A stretch of 64,000 nucleotides of DNA, taken from assembly GCF_009727055.1 (NCBI RefSeq), contig NC_052357.1, positions 8,791,126 to 8,855,125 of the forward strand. The letters are read 5' to 3'. Position 1 is the stretch's first letter. Each line of letters begins with the position of its first letter. Origin of the DNA: Benincasa hispida (lineage: Eukaryota > Streptophyta > Magnoliopsida > Cucurbitales > Cucurbitaceae). The notes beneath the pieces were generated by a model, which was not told the origin of the DNA, searched no databases, and worked only from the letters and a program-made list of their open reading frames with translations. Shown piece by piece: positions 21,158-32,435 of this stretch. The translations under genes were made by a program, and so were the position numbers.

Positions 21158-22757
21158 TGATATGCGTTGATGGAATTACGTTGTGCACTCAAGTTTCCCC
21201 AGCGGAATTCAAGTGTAAATTCCTCTGAGTTTCCTGGTAAGTCCAGGGTCGATCACAGGGACTTGTGAAAATAGTTTACGTTGATAATTTTCTTATGAAA
21301 ACTTTGCGGTAACCGATAAAATAAATAAGGTGGTTGGTTTTTTGGTTACGTTGATTGAAAATAAATGAAATAAAAGCGGCAAATTTGAGAAACGAAAGTT
21401 GCGTTGATAGATGCAATGAGTATGCGATGAACGGGTTGAGAAGATCTTTAGCTAGCGTTACTTGGGAATGCGTTAGACTATGCGATCATGTTACTACCAT
21501 GCACAGCAAGTCATTTTCCAATGTAAATGTGATGCTCCTAAATCTAGGACGCAAGTGTTGCATGCAAAATGTCCATAGAGCTTATTCCTAAGTCTCTACT
21601 CTTGTCCTATGCATTGATGCAAAATGCATGAAAGAAAGGTGACCGCATACAATCATATCTTATTGCTAAGATGCATGCGATGCGTTGATAACAAATAATG
21701 CTCATCCCTAAGCGCATATCTCCCGTTTATGCGTTCTAATTTGGTTTTTCCAAACCTAGATTCTAACCTGATCTTCTCAAGTCTAGATCCTGTCCTTAGA
21801 CTACCCTCCGAGTATCTCTAATAGACGAATAAAGCATACATAAACAAGATAACCACAAAGAATGAAGATTCCCTCGTTGTGCTAGATAAATTCTTATCAC
21901 CCCATTCAACTAATTTAGCTACTCATGCGTGAATCACAGAGAGTGAACAGATATAGAGAAAGAAATTCCATTCTTATAAATAAGTTAAGTACAAAATGCT
22001 AATGGAAGTTAAGGTAGAGAGCCTGGTAGCAATTCCTTGCTGCTTTTTACACTGGGATATCTATTCTGAACTAAAGATATTCCTGCTTCCGCAGGAGTCG
22101 GCCCTCTCTCTGTCTTGGAGCTTCCGATGCTTTCTCAAGCTCGCCGGAACGATCTACCAGCACACCTTCTTCCTCGCGTCCACCTTAAAATGAAAGAAAA
22201 CTATGGACAGAGACGCGAACTTATAAAATAATGAAAATAATCTATTGCTTAACCCCTCCTCTGAAGAATGCACTTGATATTTATAGGGCATCAAATGTGA
22301 AAGGTGGCTTCTCTCTCCTAGTTGTACAGATGAGACGGCTTTAATTCCTGATTAATGCGCCGGATAATTGTCACCGATAAAGCGGAGTACTGGGACCGGT
22401 TATCGGCTGTCAACTTAATTAGATCCAACTGCCGTCAGCTTTCTTGCCCATCGATCTTAATTGTCCTTTCCGGATGCGCCCACCATTGTTGCGGTGATTC
22501 TTCTTGATGAATGTTTGCAACACAATCAACGCAAAGTCTTGCGGTGAAGTTACACTCGACCAATGTAATCCCTATGATTGCATTCTTTGTCATTGGCGTA
22601 AAGTATAATTCTGCACAAAAATAAAGACCAACTGCTCTAATGCGTTGACGCAGACCGCAATATTAATAGAATACTAGGACACAATTTAACATATTCAGCA
22701 ACGTAATCAACATTGTTTAAGGTCTAGCACTATATAACGTCATTCTTCCCGTTATCA
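21158..22757 (-). mobile_element. Solo LTR nested in Athila-like pol
   Basis: This is a 1600-bp unit from TGATATGCGTTGATGG to CTTCCCGTTATCA, closely matching the solo LTR at 2609-4238, including GAGTTTCCTGGTAAGTCCA. It sits between RNase H and integrase. The flanks TAGAT and GACAT match only partly, so the target duplication is decayed or was gapped. Read leftward it starts TGATAACGGGAAGAATG, opposite to its host. Confidence 0.88.
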
Positions 22758-23927
22758 GACATGACAGCAAATTTTATTTTGGATGAACCGTTTCTCTATA
22801 AACAAAGCCCGATTCATAAGCTCGATGCATTCCGGAGGAAGATACACAACGCCATCGTACTGAGTGTCATACTTCCTACGAGGACTTTGTGGGCAAAAAC
22901 TACTGCAAAGATCCTTCAAACCGGATACTTCTGGCCCACCCTCTTAAAGACGCAAGGGAGTTTCATAAATGTGACCCCTGCCAACGCACCAGATGTATCA
23001 TTAAGACGCAATGCCTTAACAATATTCTTGAAGTTGAAATTTGATGTTTGGGCATTGATTTTGGACCTTTCCCATCCCGCCAACCATATATCCTCTGCAG
23101 TAGACTATGTATCAAAGTGGGTAGAGCACATAAGCTGTGCCAGAAATGATGCGTCCACTGTTTCTAAGTTTCTTACCAGGAACATCTTCACACGCTTTGG
23201 AACGCCAAGAGCCCTGATAAGTGACGAAGGTACGCATTTCATTAATCGCATCATTTCTAAATTACTTGCCAAATATAATGTTAGGCACAAGATCGCTACC
23301 GCCTACCACCCATAAACGAACGGTCAAGCTGAGGTATCCAATCGGGAAATAAAATCTATCCTGGAGAAAGTTGTCAACGCATCACGGAAAGACTGGGCAC
23401 AGAGACTGGATGAAGCACTCTGGACCTACAGGACTACCTACAAGACCCCCATAGGTATGTCTCCATACTCTTTAGTATTTGGAAAAGCTTGTCACTTACC
23501 CCTAGAGTTGGAGCACAAAGATTTCTGGGCAGTAAAGAAGCTAAATTTAAACTTGGACGCCGCGGGCGATCAACGCAAACTTCAGCTCAATGAGCTTGAG
23601 GAGTGACGATTGAACGCATACGAGAACAACAAGCTCTACAAGGAGAAGATAAAACGTTGGCACGACCAACGCATTAGTAAGAAAGAGTTTGTTATTGGCC
23701 AAAAAGTTTTATTGTTCAATTCACGATTGTGTTTATTCCCAGGAAAGTTAAAGTCAAGGTGGTCAAGACCATTCATCATTAAAATAGTCTTTCCCCACGG
23801 AGCAGTAGAATTAACACAGGAGGATGACACCAATGCGTTCAAAGTAAATGGCCAAAGAGTGAAGCCATACTTTAAAGATGGCATAAAACGTCAAAATTCA
23901 TCTCTCATACTACGTGAAGCCAACTGA
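22758..23927 (+). pseudogene. Athila-like integrase
   Basis: DEPFLYKQSP, then KTTAKILQTGYFWPTL, mark the zinc-finger part, whose HHCC is disrupted by a frame change. The core has AVDYVSKWVEHISC, ISDEGTHFINRIISKLLAK, a stop after TAYHP, then [18 protein letters not shown] with the catalytic Glu. A second stop lies near 23604. The C-terminus has KIKRWHDQRISKKEFVIGQK, LLFNSRLCLFPGKLKSRW and AFKVNGQRVKPYF. The first catalytic Asp region is degenerate. Confidence 0.9.
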
Positions 23928-24237
23928 GGCTCGCGTCGAAGCATCCCTACGTTCGCACCGACACAAATTCCAGGGACGCTTTCTCTTTCCTTATTCTTTT
24001 TGCATTATGTATTTTATCAATGCGTTTGAGTTTACTTTGTTTGTTTGTCTGTGTTTTAAGTTGTGTATAATCGGGATGGGAATAAACGGCCACGTTAGAC
24101 TTAATTCTAATGCATGGCCCAAGTCGAAAGGACGAATCTCAAAAATGCAAAACACTCGAGTGCTTGGAAGCCCAATGCACGTCCTTTCAACTCGCATTAA
24201 ATGTGGACGTCAGGCGGCCACTCTCTCTCCCCAGGCT

Positions 24238-24245
24238 TATAAAAA
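24238..24245 (+). promoter_or_regulatory. Possible internal TATA box before the post-integrase ORF
   Basis: TATAAAAA is followed by a CT-rich, then A-rich leader containing AAAAACCCTAGCGACT, which looks like a plant 5' leader. An ATG that opens a long frame lies at 24382. This suggests that the post-integrase ORF could be transcribed on its own rather than from the LTR. The evidence is by inspection only. Confidence 0.45.
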
Positions 24246-24381
24246 TCGATACCCTTCATTTTCTTCTTCTTCATTGCCCTCGAGCTCTCTGTGAAAGAAA
24301 AAAAAAAAGAAAAACCCTAGCGACTTTCGTTTCCCTCACCATTGTTCGCTCAAGCATTTCGCTGGCCACTCTTCAACCACG

Positions 24382-27126
24382 ATGTCGTCAGCATCTGATA
24401 GTCAGAATCAATCAATGAGCTTTGGAGACATCTCGTCGGTAAGCTCTTTCTCCTCCTCGTCTGTTTCAACATCACCTCCCCCAAGCCCTCGACAGACCTC
24501 AAAAACCTCTGTCCTAACCAAACCTCTACACGGCAGAGCATCCTCCACTTCCCAGCAACCGTCTCTGTCGAAGCCCACCAAAGCCATTACAACCCTTCCT
24601 TCTAAGACCACCCAACAACCCAAAACCACCCCTAAACCAAAACCTAAAACCCCTTCAAAACCAAGGCAGCATCCTTCGTCATCCACGGCTGCCAAGAATC
24701 CATGTACCAAGTTTGCCCCACCACCATTCATTCCAAACATCACTCCGGTGGGTGCGACACATGACCTCATCGCCAACCGTGCGCCCACCTCCTTTACTAT
24801 CAATCCAACCCTTGGCCACCATCTACCCAGTTGAAGCAGATGCGTCCAGCCAACCGCCACATTCATCTATCATCATCTCATCCCTTGGGTCGTCACATAC
24901 CCCATCAAGCACCCACCACTTACTCCACCTAGTCCCAGCTCTAACAATCCTGCGTCAGAGCATAACCTTGAAGAATTAGTGGAATTGGCTCGAAGGGACG
25001 AGCAAGAAGTGTTTGAAGCTATCATGGCAAGTCTGAATCAAGGCCAAGAAGAAGAGCAAGTGATGCATTCTGATCCACCTAATGCATCACTTGAATTGGA
25101 AGAAGCGGAGCGCTACGCAATGATGCTCGAAGCAGAGTTAGAAGAAGAAGATGAAGAAATGGGATTTGGCCCAGACGCATCGCAATCACGTCAAACTGAC
25201 GTGAATGAAGGGCCCTCAAAAGCAAAGAGAGTAACAAGAAAGAGAAAATTAATCTTGGAGGAAGAAGATGAGCAATCAGCATCCGGTCCTGAGGATGCAA
25301 CGCGTGGGAGCTGTCAAGGCACAACACGTTTAGAGAAGAATTGAAAGTTATAGCCCGAAGGCAAAGGAGGCGTCAGCTCTCCAAAGGAATTGGGAAAATG
25401 ACATAGAGATGCGTTGGGAAGCCAAGGAACATGCGATGGGCAGCGCAGGTAACCGCGCTTACCAAAAAGACCATGGGAAGAAAGCGCCGTTCAATGATAT
25501 CTTGTTAGAAGATTCTTCCCGGAACGCCACCCATTGCCTAAGCAAATAATGGAAACCATGACCCGCTAATGGGTTGGGTTCACTATGCGTGCACCAAGAT
25601 TTGGCCCCTTGTCGCCATTTACTAGTGAGGTTCACATGGGAGAAGAGATACAGCATTTGTATGGGTATTTGGGTGCGCTTCGCATCCGATTAGTCAATGA
25701 AGTGGTGTTCAATCGGAACTGGACCGCAGAAGGGGTACCGCATCTGGAAACAACAACGTCGAGCTTAACTAAGATGCGTAAAATGGTTAGCCAGCCTGGA
25801 AGCAAATCGGAACTCGTCTAAATGGAGCAAAGATGCATAGCTCCGGAACCTAAACCAGAACAATCCTATGGTATTATATTTNNNNNNNNNNNNNNNNNNN
25901 NNNNNNNNNNNNNNNNNNNNNNNNNNNNNNNNNNNNNNNNNNNNNNNNNNNNNNNNNNNNNNNNNNNNNNNNNNNNNNNNNNNNNNNNNNNNNNNNNNNN
26001 NNNNNNNNNNNNNNNNNNNNNNNNNNNNNNNNNNNNNNNNNNNNNNNNNNNNNNNNNNNNNNNNNNNNNNNNNNNNNNNNNNNNNNNNNNNNNNNNNNNN
26101 NNNNNNNNNNNNNNNNNNNNNNNNNNNNNNNNNNNNNNNNNNNNNNNNNNNNNNNNNNNNNNNNNNNNNNNNNNNNNNNNNNNNNNNNNNNNNNNNNNNN
26201 NNNNNNNNNNNNNNNNNNNNNNNNNNNNNNNNNNNNNNNNNNNNNNNNNNNNNNNNNNNNNNNNNNNNNNNNNNNNNNNNNNNNNNNNNNNNNNNNNNNN
26301 NNNNNNNNNNNNNNNNNNNNNNNNNNNNNNNNNNNNNNNNNNNNNNNNNNNNNNNNNNNNNNNNNNNNNNNNNNNNNNNNNNNNNNNNNNNNNNNNNNNN
26401 NNNNNNNNNNNNNNNNNNNNNNNNNNNNNNNNNNNNNNNNNNNNNNNNNNNNNNNNNNNNNNNNNNNNNNNNNNNNNNNNNNNNNNNNNNNNNNNNNNNN
26501 NNNNNNNNNNNNNNNNNNNNNNNNNNNNNNNNNNNNNNNNNNNNNNNNNNNNNNNNNNNNNNNNNNNNNNNNNNNNNNNNNNNNNNNNNNNNNNNNNNNN
26601 NNNNNNNNNNNNNNNNNNNNNNNNNNNNNNNNNNNNNNNNNNNNNNNNNNNNNNNNNNNNNNNNNNNNNNNNNNNNNNNNNNNNNNNNNNNNNNNNNNNN
26701 NNNNNNNNNNNNNNNNNNNNNNNNNNNNNNNNNNNNNNNNNNNNNNNNNNNNNNNNNNNNNNNNNNNNNNNNNNNNNNNNNNNNNNNNNNNNNNNNNNNN
26801 NNNNNNNNNNNNNNNNNNNNNNNNNCCTCAACGCAGCACTAACCAATGAAAAGAGTCTCGAAAAACTTTCCATCCATTAATCAGCTCCAGACCATTGCGC
26901 TGCACTCCACTGACAGCGTCTTCAACAAAACAGGGTTCTAAGAGATTACTTAAGGCAGCAAACAAGAAGGATGCAAGACCAATTTGTTTATACAACGCAG
27001 TACATTAATCAGGTCTTGGTCGGAATGTTTGCCCTGCCTCCCCTACCTGCTCATCTTAGAAACCCTTTGCACTTTATGGATGAAGACCCTACAGAAGAAT
27101 GCAGGGATGACGCACTAGCACAATAA
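24382..27126 (+). pseudogene. Athila-like post-integrase ORF (env-position, function unknown), interrupted by a gap
   Basis: The N-terminus (24382-24834) is Ser/Thr/Pro-rich, starts MSSASDSQNQSMSFGDISS and has KPKPKTPSKPRQ-type low complexity. After a frame change, 24979-25344 is strongly acidic and helical (EEAERYAMMLEAELEEEDEE), then basic (KAKRVTRKRKL). The part at about 25345-25821 keeps coding-like pieces such as RLVNEVVFNRNWTAEG. 944 Ns follow. The C-terminus after the gap has RRMQDQFVYTTQYINQVL and ends DDALAQ. No signal peptide or membrane span is seen, so a true envelope protein is not supported. Its position matches the extra ORF of Athila elements. Confidence 0.6.
25882..26825. other. 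Assembly gap (944 Ns)
   Basis: A run of 944 N characters lies inside the post-integrase ORF of the Athila-like element. Nothing can be said about its content, and its true length may differ. Confidence 0.99.
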
Positions 27127-27676
27127 AGTTTTGGGGTGTTGGTTATTTTGTATTTTGATTTAATTGATGATCTTTTGTATTTGTTTGATTTGTTTGTTTA
27201 TTTCATGTTATCCTATGAAAATGAATGCAAAATTTCTATCATTTTTTTTCTTGTGTTTGACCTTAGCATACTTTTCTTTGTTCTTTAGCTATTTTCTAGT
27301 CTTGTGCTTTACCTTACCTCAATGATATCAACAATATGAAATCTATAAGTATAGAGTAGGCGTTAGGAAAATCAACAAAGCCTGAACTTTTCTAAAAAGA
27401 CTACATGTTTTTTTTCTAATGCATACAAGCTTTAATTCAAAACTCATTTCGGAATTCTCAAAGCCTTTTCGAAATTTTGTTTCTCTTTTAGCAATGAGTA
27501 TTTAGCTCATCTCCAAATTTGGGGATGAGGGAAATTCGAGTTTAGACGCATTATCTGAATACATCAAAAAGAAAGGGAATAAAATAGAAAAATGTTAAAC
27601 GCAACTCCTCTGTCATTACTTCAAAAGAAAAACTTCAAAGTAGCATGAGTTAAAAAGTTGGAACAGGCACTTAGCC

Positions 27677-27876
27677 GTAGTTGGATGCTTGCATGACACC
27701 CGTGGGGGTAAGCCAAAACAAAGTTAAGTCTCCTAGACCAATGCGTCCCATAAAACTCTTCTATCTAGTCTAAAGAAGTTGTGTCTTGAAACGCATAAAT
27801 ATTAGATATGATTTTAGTTGTGAAGGGTTCTCACCTGTAGTTGGATGCTCGCATGACACCCGTGGGGGTAAGCTAA
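27677..27876 (+). repeat. Pair of conserved 40-bp repeats upstream of the 3' LTR
   Basis: Two copies lie 160 bases apart at 27677-27716 and 27837-27876. Both run GTAGTTGGATGC, T(T/C)GCATGACACCC, then GTGGGGGTAAGC. Only two or so positions differ in 40, whereas the sequence between them is unrelated. They lie in the non-coding stretch between the last ORF and the LTR. The rest of 27127-28169 holds nothing recognisable apart from a purine tract (AAGACAAGGGA) just before the LTR. Confidence 0.75.
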
Positions 27877-28169
27877 AACGAAAGTAGAATACCTGGAACA
27901 ACGCATGGGTAATTGAAAATTCATATTTTTTTTTTTATCCGGCATCTATCTTAAAAAGAGCATCTAACGCATTGCTGGTTTAGAAAAAACGGGAATGTTT
28001 TGAGAAACAAAACGAGTTGTTGATAAAAGGTTTGATGCACCTGAAACTAAACATTATTCCTTTTAGAAAAGAGTCAATCTGCGTTACATTTTCCAAACTC
28101 TTGTCTCGAGCTTATAATTGAATATTATGAGAGGCGAATTCTGCACACTAAAGACAAGGGAGATAACTT

Positions 28170-29673
28170 GTAGAAATACAAGTTATTTTGGCTCTTAAGT
28201 TGGAACAACTAAGGTTTTTAATGATAAAATCTCCTCATTTTTAGAAGAAACGCATGGAATTACTCAAACATTAGCAAACTCATGCAAAAGAATGTTTATT
28301 ACTAAATACTGCGGCACTAATGCGTTATATTGCAGGATTTCAACAAGAAGCTAACGCATGATTAAGAAGTGTCGCAAGAAAAGTTCTAACGCATGGGCCA
28401 TGCGTCGGAGGGATTCAACGCAAAGAAGATTCATTGATTCAGGCTGTTTGTGTTAAATCACCACTTGCAAGTATGAGCACCTGTAGCAGGCGGCATCTGA
28501 AAAGCTTCCGAGTNAGTATGAGCACCTGTAGCAGGCGGCATCTGAAAAGCTTCCGAGTGTCAAGCGGCTGACCAGACATGGACTTTAATGTTGCCCATCA
28601 CCAAGCTGGAGATGACCAACGTCTATAAATAGATGAAATCCCTCCAGAGTTCGAAGATCAGAAATTTTCAAGTTCTCACTCTTAGTATTAGCGTAGTCGT
28701 AGTTTAGATCTTTAGAAGTTGTGCTGTGGTGCCAAGAAGAGCAGAATGGAAGAGAACCACTATCACCGCCGGTCAAGGAGCAGAGGAAGCCGAGCTTAAG
28801 AAAGAGACTTCGTCCAATTCTTATACAAGTGATTGTACACAACTAGAATTGAGCCAAAGAGATACAAGAGATTGTACTCTTCGGCTTGACTCAGTTCCTT
28901 TCATCTCATTTATCACTTTAGTACTTTCATCTGATTAAATATTGCTTTTGTAAAGACAATCTGCTTTTTTATAAATTCATATATTTGATTCATCACACTT
29001 TGCCATTGTTTATTTCTTGTTTATGTTGAATGCATCTATACTTTATGCAAAACTTCATTTCAAACGCCTAAGCCAACTTGATCAATTGGTAAAAGCATCC
29101 TTAGGTTAGACTATTCGAAAGAGTAAATAAGCCAGCATCAAGTAGAACGCCTAGTACATCTAAAGATAGACTTACTGGTGTTTATTGCATTCTGTGTTTG
29201 ACACATACATCCTAGAGATAGGTTTTGTATGTTATTCACATTGAGAAGTGTTGAATAAAGTCTAACGCATAAACAAAGATAAAAAAATCATCCACATCAC
29301 ATTCTGGTTCGTGTACATTCATCTTAGATCGACGCATACCACGTATATTAAAATCCATTTTCACATGATCCATCACTCACTACTCAACTCTTTTGTATCT
29401 TCTGGCACAAGCACAGCACCTTAGTGTAAAAAACACATTTCTTCATACATTTAGGAAATCCCTACAATAGCTACAACGCAAGGTCTACGTTAGCTTAACC
29501 TGAATCCCTGAGTTCAACCCTAGACTTACCAGAAACCTAAATTGGATTTATACTTGGGTCTGATTTAGGAAAACTTGAATGTCAATAGAAGGAGTGTCAT
29601 GTGTTCTGTTGCACATTTCTAACGCACCAACGCGTTACAAATACATAAACACATCAAAACATCAACGCATCAT
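28170..29673 (+). repeat. 3' LTR of the right-facing Athila-like element
   Basis: It starts (TG)ATAACTTGTAGAAATACA, a terminal hairpin also found at the right end of the LTR at 39276-41161. A purine tract precedes it. A TATA box, TATAAAT at 28624-28630, fits the U3-R boundary. It contains the single-N duplication at 28470-28558. The right end, near CAACGCATCA at about 29673, is uncertain. Confidence 0.72.
28470..28558. other. Single N between two identical 44-bp copies (unmerged contig ends)
   Basis: The 44 bases at 28470-28513 are repeated exactly at 28515-28558, with one N at 28514. This is the pattern left when two contigs with overlapping ends are joined by a minimal gap. The real sequence probably has one copy. 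Confidence 0.9.
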
Positions 29674-29749
29674 TCATACTTAGAACTTATTCTTCTAATT
29701 TATTTTATACAATACACTCCTAGCTCGAATCACGATAGCAATAAACAAA

Positions 29750-30216
29750 GATTCTGGTAGAGAATTTAATAGTATGAATGCCTCATTCTCTTCCCCCAAT
29801 ATTATCTCCGATTGATCTGAACTCAGAAGACGGTCTCTTGAACTCATTAAGATTATCCGTGAGGAACTTTGTTGCATCCATCTTGTAGGTGAAGAATCTT
29901 TCCCTCAAGAAAGCTTTATTGGACAAGTCTTTGTTGAGATATATCTCACTCAATTTATTCCACATGGCATAGGCAGTAGGCTGGTCTACAATCTGCCTCA
30001 AAACACTATCTATGACATTTAGAACAATGGTCACCCATATGCATTTACCTCAATAGTCTCTTTGTCTACCTCAGAGAGTGTTTCAGGGTACTTTGTAGGG
30101 TCCGCAATGGCCAAGAGAGCCTTCTGCTACCCCAAGACTACTTTAATCTTTGCTTTCCATAGTTCAAAATCTGTCTTACCATCGAACTTCTCAATCTCAT
30201 ATCTGGTAGTTGACAT
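29750..30216 (-). pseudogene. Copia B gag, N-terminal part
   Basis: The start codon is at 30216 on the minus strand, about 70 bases inside the PBS. It reads MSTTRYEIEKFDGKTDFELW, KAKIKVVLG, a stop, then LLAIADPTKYPETLSEVDKE. AYAMWNKLSEIYLNKDLSNK and FLRERFFTYKMDATKFL follow, then NEAFILLNSLPESL. This is a Copia UBN2-type gag. It breaks off near 29750, where the foreign block begins. Confidence 0.88.
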
Positions 30217-30284
30217 TCTTAGTCTTCAAGATTGATTATTCTGAATCAAGAATTCAAATCTTGGAGTTGTCTTGAACTGTTCAC

Positions 30285-30299
30285 TGAGCTCTGATACCA
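30285..30299 (-). other. Copia B primer-binding site
   Basis: The + strand reads GCTCTGATACCACTT, so the minus strand has TGGTATCAGAGC, the initiator tRNA-Met site. It lies about 5 bases inside the 5' LTR end at 30302. Confidence 0.93.
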
Positions 30300-30301
30300 C
30301 T

Positions 30302-30932
30302 TGTTGTCCCAAATGACAAAATCTTCATGTTAACAATCACAAATCACTCAAATATAACAGTCAGAAACAATTCAAGAGTCAGATGAGGTAGTATGTTGAG
30401 GCTTGAAAATCCTTCTGTCGTTTACCAATGATAGTTCAATTATGTAAACAATTGGATGAAGCGTTAGACGATCATGTAGATGACAGTTGACTGGAACTAG
30501 ACGATCATGTAGAAGACAACTGAGGAGCTAAACGATCATATAGACGATTGGACGCGGAGCTAAACGATCGAGTACACGATGCGATAGGAACTACATGATC
30601 GTGTGAACGATACTTTAGCAAATTCTAAACGATCGTAGAGATAAGAAGAAAAGACACAGGAGTTTAAATGATTCGGCCAAAGGCCTACGTCCACTGTGTA
30701 AATTGGGAGGTTCTCTTTTATTACTCTTCAAAGTATTACAGAATGAACGAATGCCTTGCTCTCTCTTTTTTTATTCACTCTTACATTAATCTCACATTCT
30801 TTTTCCTTTATATATGTAGCCGATATAGTTAACGATGAAGCTCTAGTTGTTACAACACATAACAAAAAGATGTCGACAATAATTCAACTACCAATTGTGA
30901 TGTTCTTCTTGATTTCGAGTCTTTCTGTAATA
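30302..30932 (-). repeat. Copia B 5' LTR
   Basis: It is 631 bp, the partner of 15595-16266, and lacks about 41 bp present there. The outer end reads GTAATA, a mutated CA terminus, and is followed at once by the target duplication CTAGT. The same CGATCG-type motif cluster lies at about 30440-30640. Confidence 0.9.
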
Positions 30933-30937
30933 CTAGT

Positions 30938-31120
30938 TAATTAGGGTTTAATGGGAACCCTAATTGAACTAGTGTATAAAGAGATCTTTAGGCATTCAAA
31001 GTTTTAGTTGAGGGAGACAATAGCTTGCTTATAATTTTTATCAATTTTGCAATGGAATCTGGTATGTTATTCTTGACAATTTAGCATAAATGATACTAGG
31101 ATTATATCTATTCATTAACA
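30938..31120 (+). repeat. Copia A 5' LTR, second part
   Basis: It resumes the LTR cut at 15594 and ends TTCATTAACA at 31120. The 5' LTR is shorter than the 3' LTR because it lacks about 70 bp found near 42870-42960. Confidence 0.9.
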
Positions 31121-31122
31121 AG

Positions 31123-31133
31123 TGGTATCAGAG
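31123..31133 (+). other. Copia A primer-binding site
   Basis: TGGTATCAGAG lies 3 bases after the LTR end and is the initiator tRNA-Met type. 31134-32430 beyond it is an AT-rich leader with no gene. Confidence 0.92.
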
Positions 31134-32435
31134 AATGATTTTCATATTGGATTGTTGGTTTATATTTGTTTTTCATTGGAATTGTGATTTAATTTTAGTT
31201 TTGGTAAAGTATTTAAAGTTTTTTTTGAAAAAAAAAACTGACGAAAGGTTTGAGATCTCTACAGACAATTTTTTCCCTCTTCTTTTCGATAATATGTGTT
31301 CTTGCAATTCTTGTTCTTGTCGGTGTAATTTGGTATACCCATCACCGAATATGTATAATGTGCCAACTGTGGATTAAAAAGGGTTTTGTTTTTGGTTGAT
31401 TATATTGATTGAATCGGTGGTTTCTTAAAGTTTAAAGAAAGGGAAAAAAAGATTGATTGAAAGTCTTATAGTTATCCAGAATTAATCAATCAAAATTAAT
31501 GAATTTTAATTTGGGAATTATTCAAACTGACGGCAATTCCTGTTTAATTAGGAATTGGTTGATAATTTAGTGAATTTAAAATCAAGATTTTTACTTGATT
31601 ATTTTGTAATTTAAATCTCAATTTTTATTGATATAATGTTGTGAATTCGGTTTTAAATTTGATTAAATTTTTACGGATGTTGCTTGTTTGATCTTGTCGG
31701 TGGTTAGTTCATGATCTTGATAGTTGATAATTGAGTAAACTTAAATCTAATTTTTAAAATTAAGTTTGTAAATTTGAATCTAAAGTTTGATTAATGAGAT
31801 TCAAGTTTAAATTAAATAAATGACGTTGTGAATCTGGTTTATTTTTTATTAATCATTTGTAGATTTAAGTTAAATTTGATTAATCATGTTGTGGATTCAA
31901 GATTAATTGATAATATGGTAAATTTATATTTAAATTTGATTGATATTTTGGTGAATTTAAATTTAAATTTGTTTCCATTATTTTTGTACAATAATATTGT
32001 TATATAATTGTGTCTAGTATTTTAGATTGGATTGGTCAAAATAATATGTTATCAAAGTAGCCTCTGTTATCTAGATTAATTTAATAATAAAAAAAATAAG
32101 ATGTGCATATTCATGAATTTATGCTGATAATTATCGGCCCAAAAAAAGATAATTATTTGGCTAAATTGTGGGTATGGATGTGGTATTGAGTAGGTGACAA
32201 TTAGAAGGATTGCTCATATGAAAAATAGTCCGTCCAAAGAAAGACTATTTTTTAACAGAGTTTATTGTTAGTATTTTGATTACTGCATTGAGAGTATCCT
32301 TTATAGTTGGTGTTTTGGCCCAAAGGCTGAACATCAATATTGTGCTAGGTATCTTGTTAAAGGGATCACCATATATGTGAAATTATTTTGTTATATTTTA
32401 ATTATGAGTATATATTTTGTTGTTTATGGTTTTTG

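Larger units (their letters stand above)
18008..29673 (+). mobile_element. Right-facing Athila-like element, 5' truncated, inside Copia B
   Basis: In order: C-terminal gag, protease, RT, RNase H, a nested solo LTR, integrase, a post-integrase ORF with its own TATA-like site, and a 3' LTR starting near 28170. The 5' LTR, PBS and gag N-terminus are absent; gag starts directly against Copia B sequence at 18008. A single deletion across the boundary would explain this together with the missing Copia B gag-to-integrase part. A misjoin is possible. The right end near 29673 is inferred from LTR-like CGCATCA and is uncertain by tens of bases. Confidence 0.8.
15595..30932 (-). mobile_element. Copia B: left-facing Copia element inside the Copia A 5' LTR, target duplication CTAGT
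   Basis: LTRs at 15595-16266 (3') and 30302-30932 (5') are flanked by perfect CTAGT at 15590-15594 and 30933-30937. Read leftward it has 5' LTR, tRNA-Met PBS and the gag N-terminus. A foreign block (18008 to about 29673) follows, then the integrase-RT linker, RT, RNase H and 3' LTR. The rest of gag, protease and integrase are missing and were lost with the 5' part of the Athila-like element. The RT active site reads YVND instead of YVDD. Confidence 0.9.

Noticed and set aside
24408..24866. 152-codon minus-strand ORF opposite the post-integrase ORF
   Set aside because: Shadow of the Ser/Pro-rich + strand frame; Gly/Val-rich with no domain.
25822..26880. 350-residue ORFs on both strands across 25.8-26.9 kb
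   Set aside because: They run through 944 Ns; there is no coding evidence inside the gap.
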